Shown here one piece after another: positions 20,890-29,139 of a stretch of DNA of 31,494 bases; within the stretch, counting starts at the first letter, position 1; every line of letters starts with the position of its first letter. The DNA is taken from the NCBI GenBank assembly GCA_013316395.1, contig WSMU01000005.1:1-31494 (forward strand). The letters run 5' to 3'. The translations under genes were made by a program, and so were the position numbers. This stretch comes from Alphaproteobacteria bacterium. GTDB lineage: Bacteria > Pseudomonadota > Alphaproteobacteria > Rs-D84. The notes below the pieces were generated by a model. It saw only the letters and a list, made by a program, of their open reading frames with translations, was not told where the DNA came from and did not search any database.

Positions 20890-23055
20890 ATGAAGTCAAG
20901 ATTTCTTGTCATGTTACTGTGTTTGGCGTCAGCGTCGGCAATCGCCGCAGAGCGTACGGATGAAGCGCGCGTTGGTGTGCGGCGTATGTCTATGGCCGGA
21001 TTCCATGCACCCAATGTTTCAACAAATCTGAAGGGGACGGCCCCGACGCCAACGATGACAACAAAGCCATCTGTTGCGGGTACGCCATCGGTGACGCCGT
21101 CGCCCGCACCAGCGCCCGCACCGGCACCTGCGCCCACACCGCAGGAGCCAACAAAAAGCGAGCCTGTGGCCAGCAATGATTGCCGTGATGCGTATCGTGC
21201 ATGCATGGATGAATTCTGTTTGTTGGATGAGTCGGAGGGAAATCGCTGTGCGTGTTCGGCTAATATCAATAAATCAAAATCTTTGATTCAGGAAATTCAG
21301 CAAATTCAAGCCGATGCAGATAAATTATATACCGAGGGGGTTGAGCGCGAGCAACTGGGCGCGAAGGTTCGTTTGGTATTTGGCGAAAGCGAGGCCGCGA
21401 AAAAAAGCTCGCGCGCGTCGGGGCTAAGCTTTTCAGAATGGCTGAAAAGTGATTCCGGTGCGGATGACGAAGGGCTGGGGGCGGATGCCGATATTGGTGA
21501 CGGCCTGTATGCCATGGCGGCGGATTACTGTGCGGACCAGCTGGAGTCTTGCGGAACAAAATCCGAAATGGAGGAAATGCTGTATGCGCGCATGATAGTC
21601 CAGGACTGCAAGGCGTTTGATTCTTATCTGGCCGACCAGAAGACAAACGCAGAGGCTAATAAGCGCACGGCAGAGGCCGCAGTGCGCAAAGCGCGCTTGG
21701 AAATGCTGGATACTACTAACAAATATAACCGCGGTGAGTGCTTGTTGGCGTATCGTTCCTGTATCGCTGACAAGGGTGGGTGCGGGGCTAACTTTGAAAA
21801 CTGCCTGGATGCGGATTTGCTGGGGCGGCGTGCGAATGCATGTGAAAATGTTCTGGACCAGTGTATGGCCGTTCGCACGTATGTCTTGCAAGACTGGGAG
21901 GCGGAATCTCAAAGTATATTGGTAGAGGCTGCTAAATACGCGGATAAAAATGCGCGTGCAACATGCCTGGCACGGATTCAGACCTGTTTGGAAGATGGTT
22001 GCTCGACCGGAACAAATTCCGCATGCTTGACAGATGTAAATGTTGCGGCCGGTGTTTGCCCGATTATTGATGAATGTAATGAAATGATTCCCGGTATAAA
22101 GAGTGTTGTTAACGACAAGCTGGGGTATCTGCGCACACAATTCTGTCAGAATGATGTTGATAAGTGTCTGCGTGATAAATGTGGCGAGAATTTTACCGCA
22201 CCGGAATGTGTGGGCAAAAAAACATCTGAGATTACAGCGATGTGCCCGCAGTCTATGTTCCCGTCATGTAAAAATGAGACGCAGTTTAATATCATACTAC
22301 AAGCGGCATTGTTACAGATGGACTATCAGATGTTGCAGGGGTGCTTGAATTATTTTGGCGAAGAACTGGGCAAGGCTTGCGGTACAGATATGTCTTGTCT
22401 GCCGTCGGATGACACGGTTCAGGCATTGACCAAGATTCCGGATACGGAAGAGGGGCTGGCGGCGCTGCGCGTAAAGGTGCGCGATAATTCCAAGCAGGCG
22501 GTCGCAAAGTTCTTTACGCAGTTTGAAAAAGATATAACGGTTGCCGCATGTGCGGATGCGAAAAAGCCGGCCGGTCGGCAGAGCCTGGGGACCAGTGTGT
22601 TTAACAGTGCGAAGCTGGTTGCGGAAATTGGTGCGGAAAATCGTGCAATGCGCGAACTGGAAAGCAAAATCGCGGAGCTGTCGCGCCAGCAGGATGTGGA
22701 AGAGGCGCGGCAAAACTGTCTTAAAACATACAAGCCGGAAACACCGGATAAGTCTGAAAAGAACTATAGCTATATCCGCAGTGTTTCATTCGAACCGTCA
22801 TTGCGTAACTGCCATGTATGCCGCATGCAGCAGGTCTGTGAGACCGGTGGTGAAACCAAGGGGGCGGCCGGCCTGAAGGGATTGGCGGGCGGACTGTCCG
22901 CCGGGGCGGCAATGGGAACCTCGGTAATGCCCGGATGGGGTACTGCTATTGGTGGTGTCGTAGGTGGCCTGGGCGGATTCTTGGCCGGGCACAGTAGCGG
23001 CGGTCAAAAAGATTTCTGCCAGGAGTTGGAGTCTTGCGAAGACATAAATATGTAA
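20890..23055 (+). CDS. Exported cysteine-repeat protein, first of a tandem pair
   Basis: 721 residues. Start ATG 20890 (MKSRFLVMLLCLASASAIAA signal peptide); a frame opening at 20833 adds a non-signal leader. A Pro/Ala/Thr linker with alternating PAPAPAP lies at residues 66-88. The first cysteine module is C98, C105, C110, C120, C122 (C-x6-C-x4-C-x9-C-x-C). Many C-x6-C units follow: CLLAYRSC-x6-CGANFENC, CENVLDQC, CLARIQTCLEDGC, CQNDVDKCLRDKC. Near the C-terminus are CHVC (about 641), a long glycine-rich hydrophobic segment (658-705) and the final CEDINM. About 30% alike by eye to the next gene, with matching block order. Function unknown; likely a disulfide-bonded helical surface or periplasmic protein. 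Confidence 0.85.
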   Translation: MKSRFLVMLLCLASASAIAAERTDEARVGVRRMSMAGFHAPNVSTNLKGTAPTPTMTTKPSVAGTPSVTPSPAPAPAPAPAPTPQEPTKSEPVASNDCRDAYRACMDEFCLLDESEGNRCACSANINKSKSLIQEIQQIQADADKLYTEGVEREQLGAKVRLVFGESEAAKKSSRASGLSFSEWLKSDSGADDEGLGADADIGDGLYAMAADYCADQLESCGTKSEMEEMLYARMIVQDCKAFDSYLADQKTNAEANKRTAEAAVRKARLEMLDTTNKYNRGECLLAYRSCIADKGGCGANFENCLDADLLGRRANACENVLDQCMAVRTYVLQDWEAESQSILVEAAKYADKNARATCLARIQTCLEDGCSTGTNSACLTDVNVAAGVCPIIDECNEMIPGIKSVVNDKLGYLRTQFCQNDVDKCLRDKCGENFTAPECVGKKTSEITAMCPQSMFPSCKNETQFNIILQAALLQMDYQMLQGCLNYFGEELGKACGTDMSCLPSDDTVQALTKIPDTEEGLAALRVKVRDNSKQAVAKFFTQFEKDITVAACADAKKPAGRQSLGTSVFNSAKLVAEIGAENRAMRELESKIAELSRQQDVEEARQNCLKTYKPETPDKSEKNYSYIRSVSFEPSLRNCHVCRMQQVCETGGETKGAAGLKGLAGGLSAGAAMGTSVMPGWGTAIGGVVGGLGGFLAGHSSGGQKDFCQELESCEDINM

Positions 23056-23070
23056 ACTTACTAAATGCGT

Positions 23071-23090
23071 GTGCGAAATTTATTTCGCAC
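23071..23090 (+). promoter_or_regulatory. Intergenic hairpin between the tandem paralogues
   Basis: GTGCGAAA (23071-23078) with TTTCGCAC (23083-23090), TTTA loop, not followed by a T-run. It could be an mRNA processing or stabilising stem that sets unequal expression of the two genes rather than a terminator. Confidence 0.4.
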
Positions 23091-23108
23091 CGCTAAGGGA
23101 TGGAAGAG

Positions 23109-25571
23109 ATGCTGAAAAATATGCGTTTGATGCTTACTGCTTTTGGGGTTATCGCCGTCGGATTGGGCGGTAATGCAGATGCCGCTGTAAAAAAGACGAC
23201 TACTGCGAAGCAGGCGGCCATTCAAAAAGGAACCTCTGTTCGTACGCGTGTAGAGGCCAGCGGCCTGTATGACCAGGCGTGTTATGATGCTTATTATGGA
23301 TGCATGGACCAGTTTTGTATTCCGGACAATGCCAACGGCGGCAGTTGTACATGCAGTGATGACAGCGCGGCATATGAAAAAGAATTCGCAGAGATTCAAA
23401 AAATACTGGAAGAGGCGGCACGTATTTCAACGGTAGAGGTTGAAAAGGTAAAGGCCGGCGCCCAGGCGGATATCATATTTACCGGAACACGCGAATATGA
23501 TGAAGACGGCAACTTAAAAGAAGTGGATGAATTGGTAAACGGTTCGTCCAAGGAGCAAAAACGCGCCGAATTGTTGGCAATGTTTGATAGCACTCTCTAT
23601 GACGATGAAGAAGAAGAGGTGGCGGATATCGCCAGCAAAACGGGCAGTGCACTTTATGCCGCCGCCGAAGAAATTTGCCGCGAGCAGATTCCGCAATCAT
23701 GTGACAAGGACTTGCCCTTTCTGCGGCAGGTATATGCCCGTCAGATAGTTTCGGACTGTACCGCGTTTAAAAACAGCTTGGCATCAAAGCGCCAGGCCGC
23801 CGAGATAGAGCTTGCCAATGCAGAAGGCGCCGTACGTACTGCTTTAAAGGAAAGCTTTGAGGCAGCTAATAAATATGACCTGGGTACTTGCATGGTTGAA
23901 TTCAAAAAGTGCATGCAGACCGAAGATGCCTGTGGCAAGGACTGGAATAACTGCGTATTTACAATCGCATCTGAAAATATGCAGAACAACAAGGCAAAAA
24001 GCACCGCCGGTGAAACGGTTAAGAATATAAATACTTATGATATTACCGCATCAACGATGGAGATTTTAAGTTCTAAGCGCATTATATGTGAAAAGGTACT
24101 GGACCAGTGCGTGGCGGTTCGCGATATGGTATGGCCGTCGTTCCTGCGTGAGGCGGCGCCGACAATACGTGTCGCAGAGCAGGCCGCCGAATCCAAGTTC
24201 CGTCAGTCGTGCTTAACAAATATATCCAGCTGTATTCAGAAGGCGTGTAAAGATGATATCGTTGGCAAGGGTGTTGATACAATGGATGCATGCTTGTCGC
24301 GTCCTGATATGGCCCGCAGTTTCTGTAAAGTGGAAATCGACCCCTGTGAACGTATGGAACCGCTGATTTGGGGCTATGTTGTAGATAAGCTGGCGGCGAT
24401 GCGTGTTGATGCCTGTACCCAGGAGGTAAAGGATTGCTTTACCGACGAAACACGCTGTGGACCGGACTTCTCGAACTGTATTGGTATGGATTATGACTAT
24501 ATCCATGATATTTGTCCGCTGGACAAGCTGACTGTGTGTAAGGCAAATAATCCGAACTTTTCAATGGATGATTTGGATTCCATGCTAATGGGGCTATACC
24601 TGAATATTGATAACCAGGCCCTTAGCCAGTGCCAGGATTTGGTCGATAAAAAAATGGCTGAAATCTGTGGCAGTACAACAGACTGTAATAAATTTGCCGC
24701 CGATGAAACCATGGGTACGGGCAGCTTGCGCTCCCAAAAGGATGGTACAACATACCGCGTAACCGGAATGATTTCGTTTGGCAGTATAAAAATGGGTGAT
24801 TCAACTGGTCGCACCATTGATAATGGCGAAGGTGGCAAGGTAAAACTGGGACCGGGTGAAATCGGGGTTGATGAATATCTGGCCCAGGTGCGCGCGCGTA
24901 ATGCATCGGTTGCCAACTTTGACGGTATCATGTCATCGATAGAAGAAGAGCTTAATAATGTTGCAGGCACTATTAACCGCACAATAGAGATGATAGAGCA
25001 GGACCCCCAGATTCAGTACTGTATAAATGGGCGTGACCTTAGCCAGATAACGGGTCAAAAAGGAGCCTCTACAACCGGGCGGTTTCCGAACCTGCTGAAC
25101 CAGGTGAAAATGCAGATTGCAATTGCCGCCTTGCGTCAGGCTCAGGATAATTATAATAAAAAACTGACGGAGGAAATCGCAAAGGCGACGAAAGATGCGT
25201 CGGCAGACCTGGCCCAGTATATGTGTCAGAAGATTGCCGAGAATAATGGTGCACTGGTGGGATCTGTCAGTGTGGATACACCACTGGCGGCGCCGTATGC
25301 AATTAGCTATGATGTTGGGGCCGGATTGACCAATGCCGACCTGACCAAGGGTGGAACAGGCCATAGCACGGTTCAGGCCGGCAATGGCAACGGCAGTAAT
25401 GTAACCAAGGATGTTACATCCATATTCAGCCGTGATACACGTACATGCCATGTATGCACCACGGTTACCACGCAAAGCTGTACGGTAAAGGGTGGCAACT
25501 GGTTCCGGAAAAAGAATACCAGCTGCGATGTAAAAAGTAACGGCCCGAACTGTGAAGACATACAAATGTAA
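23109..25571 (+). CDS. Exported cysteine-repeat protein, second of the tandem pair
   Basis: 820 residues from ATG 23109, which has GGAAG just upstream; ATG 23100 in the same frame is an alternative. Signal peptide ends near GGNADA. Cysteine modules in the same order as the upstream paralogue: CYDAYYGCMDQFC-x9-C-x-C, CMVEFKKCMQTEDACGKDWNNC, CEKVLDQC, CLTNISSCIQKAC, CTQEVKDCFTDETRCGPDFSNC, C-terminal CHVC (about residue 778), and a closing CEDIQM. Long helical stretches between modules contain E/K-rich heptads (EKEFAEIQKILEEAAR). Unlike its partner it lacks the long glycine-rich segment before the C-terminus. The gap to the upstream gene holds a hairpin (23071-23090), and the two are probably one operon. 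Confidence 0.85.
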   Translation: MLKNMRLMLTAFGVIAVGLGGNADAAVKKTTTAKQAAIQKGTSVRTRVEASGLYDQACYDAYYGCMDQFCIPDNANGGSCTCSDDSAAYEKEFAEIQKILEEAARISTVEVEKVKAGAQADIIFTGTREYDEDGNLKEVDELVNGSSKEQKRAELLAMFDSTLYDDEEEEVADIASKTGSALYAAAEEICREQIPQSCDKDLPFLRQVYARQIVSDCTAFKNSLASKRQAAEIELANAEGAVRTALKESFEAANKYDLGTCMVEFKKCMQTEDACGKDWNNCVFTIASENMQNNKAKSTAGETVKNINTYDITASTMEILSSKRIICEKVLDQCVAVRDMVWPSFLREAAPTIRVAEQAAESKFRQSCLTNISSCIQKACKDDIVGKGVDTMDACLSRPDMARSFCKVEIDPCERMEPLIWGYVVDKLAAMRVDACTQEVKDCFTDETRCGPDFSNCIGMDYDYIHDICPLDKLTVCKANNPNFSMDDLDSMLMGLYLNIDNQALSQCQDLVDKKMAEICGSTTDCNKFAADETMGTGSLRSQKDGTTYRVTGMISFGSIKMGDSTGRTIDNGEGGKVKLGPGEIGVDEYLAQVRARNASVANFDGIMSSIEEELNNVAGTINRTIEMIEQDPQIQYCINGRDLSQITGQKGASTTGRFPNLLNQVKMQIAIAALRQAQDNYNKKLTEEIAKATKDASADLAQYMCQKIAENNGALVGSVSVDTPLAAPYAISYDVGAGLTNADLTKGGTGHSTVQAGNGNGSNVTKDVTSIFSRDTRTCHVCTTVTTQSCTVKGGNWFRKKNTSCDVKSNGPNCEDIQM

Positions 25572-25577
25572 AAACTG

Positions 25578-25597
25578 CCCGGCCATTTATGGCCGGG
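25578..25597. terminator. Hairpin after the 23109-25571 gene
   Basis: A perfect 9-bp stem CCCGGCCAT/ATGGCCGGG (25578-25586 with 25589-25597). The downstream sequence on the plus strand is A-rich (ATTAAAAATAAAA) rather than T-rich, so termination may be partial and allow readthrough into mscS. Confidence 0.45.
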
Positions 25598-25626
25598 ATT
25601 AAAAATAAAAAAGGAAGAGTATTAAA

Positions 25627-26475
25627 ATGACACCTGAGAATGTTACGCCGATGATAAACCTAAACCTGCATGATGTGTTGCAGCAACTGATACAAGGTGC
25701 GGTCCGCTTTGGATTTCGCCTGGCGACGGCCTTGGCGATATTATCGGTGGGATTATGGCTGTCGGCTCGCTTGACGCGAATTGTAAAGCGCGGGATGGAG
25801 CGGCGCAAGCTGGAGCAATCATTGCAATCGTTTTTGGTATCTTTTGTTAGCATAATATCCAAAGTATTTGTATTTGTAATAGTTTTAACCACAGTGGGTG
25901 TTCAGATGACGGCTATTACCGCGGCACTGGGTGCGGCGGCATTGGCTGTGGGTATGGCACTGTCTGGTATGATGCAGAATGTTGCGGGCGGTCTGGTTAT
26001 TTTATTTTTTAAGCCGTTCAAAGTCGGTGATAGTATAGCCACTGCAAGTGGACAGGAAGGCGTCGTAAAAAAGATAATGATTTTTACGACAGAACTGCAC
26101 ACCTTTGACAATCAGACTGTTTTCCTGCCTAATGGCGCCCTGGCCAATGGTGAAATAACGAATTTATCAAGGGGCGGGGTACGTCGTGTTGATTTATCGG
26201 TTGGCGTTTCGTATGGAACGAATGTTGATATTGCACGTAAGGTAATTATGGATATTATGAAGAAAGATGCACGAATAAAACATAATGTTAATCCACCGGT
26301 TGTATTGGTTTCGTCGCTGGCGGATAGTTCCGTGGTATTAACGGTGCGTTTTTGGGCCAGTTGGGGGGATTTGATAGGTGTAAAGTCAGATGTACTGGAG
26401 CAGATATATGAAACACTGCCGAAAAAGAAGCTGAACTTCCCATTCCCACAGATGGATGTACATATTGTGAAATAA
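25627..26475 (+). CDS. mscS: Small-conductance mechanosensitive channel, MscS type
   Basis: 282 residues, close to E. coli MscS (286). Three membrane segments are visible at about residues 25-48, 66-88 and 92-122. The pore-lining third one (ALGAAALAVGMALSGMMQN) is followed by VAGGLVILFFKPFKVGDSI, the most conserved stretch of the family. The cytoplasmic beta domain follows (NQTVFLPNGALANGEITNLS), and the C-terminal cage ends in FPFPQMDVHIVK. It opens under membrane tension on hypo-osmotic shock. AAGGAAGAG ribosome site. No direct link to the neighbouring exported proteins is evident. Confidence 0.93.
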   Translation: MTPENVTPMINLNLHDVLQQLIQGAVRFGFRLATALAILSVGLWLSARLTRIVKRGMERRKLEQSLQSFLVSFVSIISKVFVFVIVLTTVGVQMTAITAALGAAALAVGMALSGMMQNVAGGLVILFFKPFKVGDSIATASGQEGVVKKIMIFTTELHTFDNQTVFLPNGALANGEITNLSRGGVRRVDLSVGVSYGTNVDIARKVIMDIMKKDARIKHNVNPPVVLVSSLADSSVVLTVRFWASWGDLIGVKSDVLEQIYETLPKKKLNFPFPQMDVHIVK

Positions 26476-26479
26476 AAAA

Positions 26480-26507
26480 ACGGCGTGCTATAAGCGCGCC
26501 GTTTTTT
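26480..26507 (+). terminator. Intrinsic terminator after mscS
   Basis: A 9-bp stem (26480-26488 with 26494-26502, one G-U pair), TATAA loop, then TTTTTT. Confidence 0.8.
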
Positions 26508-26572
26508 CCTAGATATTTTATCTTCTATTTGTGCTATAGTTTATCTATGTTAACAAAATAAAGGAGACCTAT

Positions 26573-26944
26573 ATGAAAAAGACTGCTATATTTGCGTTAG
26601 GTGCCACCGTATTTACTGCAGCGGCGGCCAATGCTGGTTTTCAGCCGGCACAGCCAGTAACCTCAAAAGGTGGATTTGTAGGTAATGAAAATATCGTTAC
26701 AGTAATGCAGGTAAAGGAAATGCGTGATGATACTGATGTTATTTTAAAGGGCAAGATTGTTGGCCAGCTAAAAGGCGACAAATATACGTTCGAAGATTCC
26801 ACCGGCAGCATTACGGTTGAAATAGATGAAGATGATTGGCGTGGCCAGACAGTAACACCGGCCGATATGGTAAAGATTTACGGCGAGGTTGACCGTGGTC
26901 TTACTAAAACGGAAATTGACGTTGATACAATACAGAAGTTGTAA
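26573..26944 (+). CDS. Periplasmic OB-fold protein of the YgiW/BOF family
   Basis: 123 residues. Signal peptide MKKTAIFALGATVFTAAAANA. The mature part aligns with the bacterial OB-fold (BOF) family: GGFVG, VMQVKEMRDDTDVILKGKIV, YTFEDSTGSITVEIDEDDWRGQTVTPADMVKIYGEVD, EIDVDTIQKL. This is the pattern of E. coli YgiW (VisP). Family members are small periplasmic stress-related proteins proposed to bind small ligands or cationic molecules; the exact role here is not readable. AAGGAGA ribosome site; monocistronic by its flanking terminators. Confidence 0.88.
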   Translation: MKKTAIFALGATVFTAAAANAGFQPAQPVTSKGGFVGNENIVTVMQVKEMRDDTDVILKGKIVGQLKGDKYTFEDSTGSITVEIDEDDWRGQTVTPADMVKIYGEVDRGLTKTEIDVDTIQKL

Positions 26945-26955
26945 TTACTAATAAA

Positions 26956-26987
26956 AAATCCCCCTCTTTTTATGGGGGGATTTTTTT
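26956..26987. terminator. Convergent bidirectional terminator
   Basis: Stem AAATCCCCC/GGGGGATTT (26956-26964 with 26975-26983). T-runs on both strands serve the YgiW-like gene and the OmpA-like gene. Confidence 0.85.
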
Positions 26988-26990
26988 ATA

Positions 26991-29039
26991 TTACTGATTT
27001 GAAGGGCAGTCACCGTGGTAAAACTGTATCGTGACTCTGCGGCAATCGTCTTGCTTGCCGGGCTTCTTACATGCACTTGAACCACGGCCTGTGGCCTGTA
27101 TGTTCTCGGCAGGTATGTTAGGTATTAGTGCATCTTTTACCGCATTTGCACGATTTCGTGACAGCGGATTGTTAATAGCATCGTTGCCTGTTTTGTCTGT
27201 ATGACCTGTTATTTTGATACAATATTTTGCATCCGGATTTTGGTCGCGCCATTTGGCAAACAGTCCTTTAAAGCTTCCGATTTCTTCATAAGCCTTGGGC
27301 TTTAGATTAGATTTACCCGTATCAAACAAACTTTCGGCATTAAGATCAGATGATAGGTCTTGTTCGTTTATTTGTATTGAATCCGCCTGGTTTTGATTTC
27401 GTTCACAGTGGCCGTCTTGATTTATTGAGTATGTATTTTCTGGACAATAACATGTATTTCGGTCAGTAGGTGAAGGGAAAAATCCTTTGATACACTCACA
27501 TTTGCCTGTCTTGCTATCTAATATCATATTCGAATCACTTGGGGTACATTGTGGTGTTACGCCCGAGCTGATTGCAACACATTTGTCTTGTGCATCTGTT
27601 GTGAAGCCTTCATTGCATACACATCCAGTACCTTCTTTGTTTGGTCTTTTGTTATCTGCGCAGGCAATGCAGCTCTTAGTATTGTAGCTATATACTTTAT
27701 TGCCAGTGCAAGAGCAGTTGGGATATGTTCCGGATGCATCGGCCGGGCAATTTGTTTTTGTTTCTTCAATAGAGTTTATTGTTTGTTCCAGCTCAGCCAG
27801 TGGTTGTTTTAAGCCCTCATACTTTTTATTAATCTCGTCAGCTTTGTTTTTGTTCTTCTCGCCGCTGTTGATGGCAAGGTTCCCAATCGCACCTGCAACT
27901 ATACCCGAACCTGCAACTATTGCACCGGTCTTTACCTTGGATGCGGTGTCTGCTTTCTGTTGCGCCCAGGCTTGCGCATCCGCACCGGTCTCGTCCGTTA
28001 GGGCACGCGATAGCGATGCGTAGGCGCCACTCTGGCGGCCCATGCCGACGTCATCATACAGGCCCGTTTCCGCCGCTTCTATTATTATCTCGGATTCTAT
28101 GCCGGGCTGCTTGCCCAGGGCTTCTTTGCGTGTTTTTAAATCCAGCGCCAGTGCTTTGTATTCGTTTACAATCGTAAACAGGTCGTTGCCCCCGGGCAGG
28201 GATACGTCATGCTCGCCGCCTTTGATGTTGCGACCCTGGCCGTAGTCGCATACGAATGTGGCAAGGTATGCTTTCATATCCTCTTCGGCCGCATCGTCGG
28301 CATTTTGTTGGGCCATACCCTCCATCAAATTCATGCCGCCGATGCCCGTGGCGCCGATTGATGCCGCCCCCAGCAGCTTGTTAGCGGTTGACTGCTCTTT
28401 GTCTTTCATGGCCTGTGCATTTTTTTCCAAGTCTTCGACTTTTTGTTTTGAGTCGGCCTCGGATAATTCAGCCTGCTGACAAGATGTGCCGTCATCAGAC
28501 GGATGATAACCATGGGCGCATTCTGTGATTATGCATTGGCCTTTTTTTAGTTCGCCGGCCATTGCGTGTGGAACTTTCTTAATATCTGCCTCGGGGCAGG
28601 GGCCCCCTGATTGTTCGCACCCAGATTTTGAATCATTAGGGACATAATTTTTTTTACACTTTGCGACGACGCATTTACCACCCGCACCTTCTTTGCCATC
28701 AATACCTGCTTGCTTAGTATCAAGCTTTGTTTTCTCTATGTTGGAATCTGTTCCTCGTAAGGCGGTATCGGCACTTTCGCTGCATGGTTCGTCGCCCTTA
28801 AATATTCCGGATACAAAGTTTGACGTTGCGTTCCATGCGCTGCTTGCGCCTTTTGATATGCCGTTTGCGGCTTGCTGGAATATATTTTTCTTTTCTGGCT
28901 GTGATGCAGGTATGGTTGACCGTTCGATTTGGCCAGTCGTTCTTGGCTGGGCATCCGCTGCGAATATTGGGTCGGTCCCAAATATGGAAATAATTGCCAC
29001 AATGCTGGTTAAAATATTTGCACAGTTAATTCTGAACAT
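26991..29039 (-). CDS. Exported modular protein with EGF-like repeats and a C-terminal OmpA-type domain
   Basis: 682 residues. Signal peptide (hydrophobic NILTSIVAIISIFG, cleavage near FAA-DAQP). Order: polar N-terminal region with cysteine pairs (CVVAKCKKNY, CIITECAHGYHPS); a charged coiled-coil region (SEADSKQKVEDLEKNAQAM); a glycine-rich hydrophobic segment (about 372-391); and EGF-like modules, including CPADASGTYPNCSC ... CIAC with spacing C-x10-C-x-C-x12-C-x2-C as in the 431 gene. Last is an OmpA/Pal-type domain (about 560-675) with SLFDTGKSNLKP, ITGHTDKTG and LSRNRANAVKDAL, where the Asp and Arg that bind diaminopimelate in this family are present. It likely tethers to peptidoglycan from the outer membrane side. 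The C-terminal and EGF-like coding parts are visibly AT-richer than the middle. Confidence 0.87.
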   Translation of the reverse strand: MFRINCANILTSIVAIISIFGTDPIFAADAQPRTTGQIERSTIPASQPEKKNIFQQAANGISKGASSAWNATSNFVSGIFKGDEPCSESADTALRGTDSNIEKTKLDTKQAGIDGKEGAGGKCVVAKCKKNYVPNDSKSGCEQSGGPCPEADIKKVPHAMAGELKKGQCIITECAHGYHPSDDGTSCQQAELSEADSKQKVEDLEKNAQAMKDKEQSTANKLLGAASIGATGIGGMNLMEGMAQQNADDAAEEDMKAYLATFVCDYGQGRNIKGGEHDVSLPGGNDLFTIVNEYKALALDLKTRKEALGKQPGIESEIIIEAAETGLYDDVGMGRQSGAYASLSRALTDETGADAQAWAQQKADTASKVKTGAIVAGSGIVAGAIGNLAINSGEKNKNKADEINKKYEGLKQPLAELEQTINSIEETKTNCPADASGTYPNCSCTGNKVYSYNTKSCIACADNKRPNKEGTGCVCNEGFTTDAQDKCVAISSGVTPQCTPSDSNMILDSKTGKCECIKGFFPSPTDRNTCYCPENTYSINQDGHCERNQNQADSIQINEQDLSSDLNAESLFDTGKSNLKPKAYEEIGSFKGLFAKWRDQNPDAKYCIKITGHTDKTGNDAINNPLSRNRANAVKDALIPNIPAENIQATGRGSSACKKPGKQDDCRRVTIQFYHGDCPSNQ

Positions 29040-29067
29040 ATAATCTCTCTCTGGCTTATTGTATATA

Positions 29068-29096
29068 ATTATATCAAAATCTGTTGTTTAAAGCAA
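29068..29096 (-). promoter_or_regulatory. Promoter of the OmpA-like gene
   Basis: Minus strand: TTGCTT (complement 29091-29096), 17-bp spacer, TATAAT (complement 29068-29073), about 30 bp before the ATG. Confidence 0.6.
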
Positions 29097-29104
29097 TGGT
29101 GATA

Positions 29105-29132
29105 TTATAAAAAGCTGCGGTATTTCCGCAGC
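29105..29132 (-). terminator. Intrinsic terminator after the 29140-30609 gene
   Basis: Minus strand stem GCTGCGG/CCGCAGC (29114-29120 with 29126-29132), five-base loop, then TTTTTATAAT. Confidence 0.8.
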
Positions 29133-29139
29133 CTGTAAA

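Noticed and set aside
24933..25586. A 217-codon minus-strand frame opposite the 23109-25571 gene
   Set aside because: No ribosome site or recognisable domain. It lies opposite a gene with a signal peptide, conserved cysteine modules and a clear paralogue.
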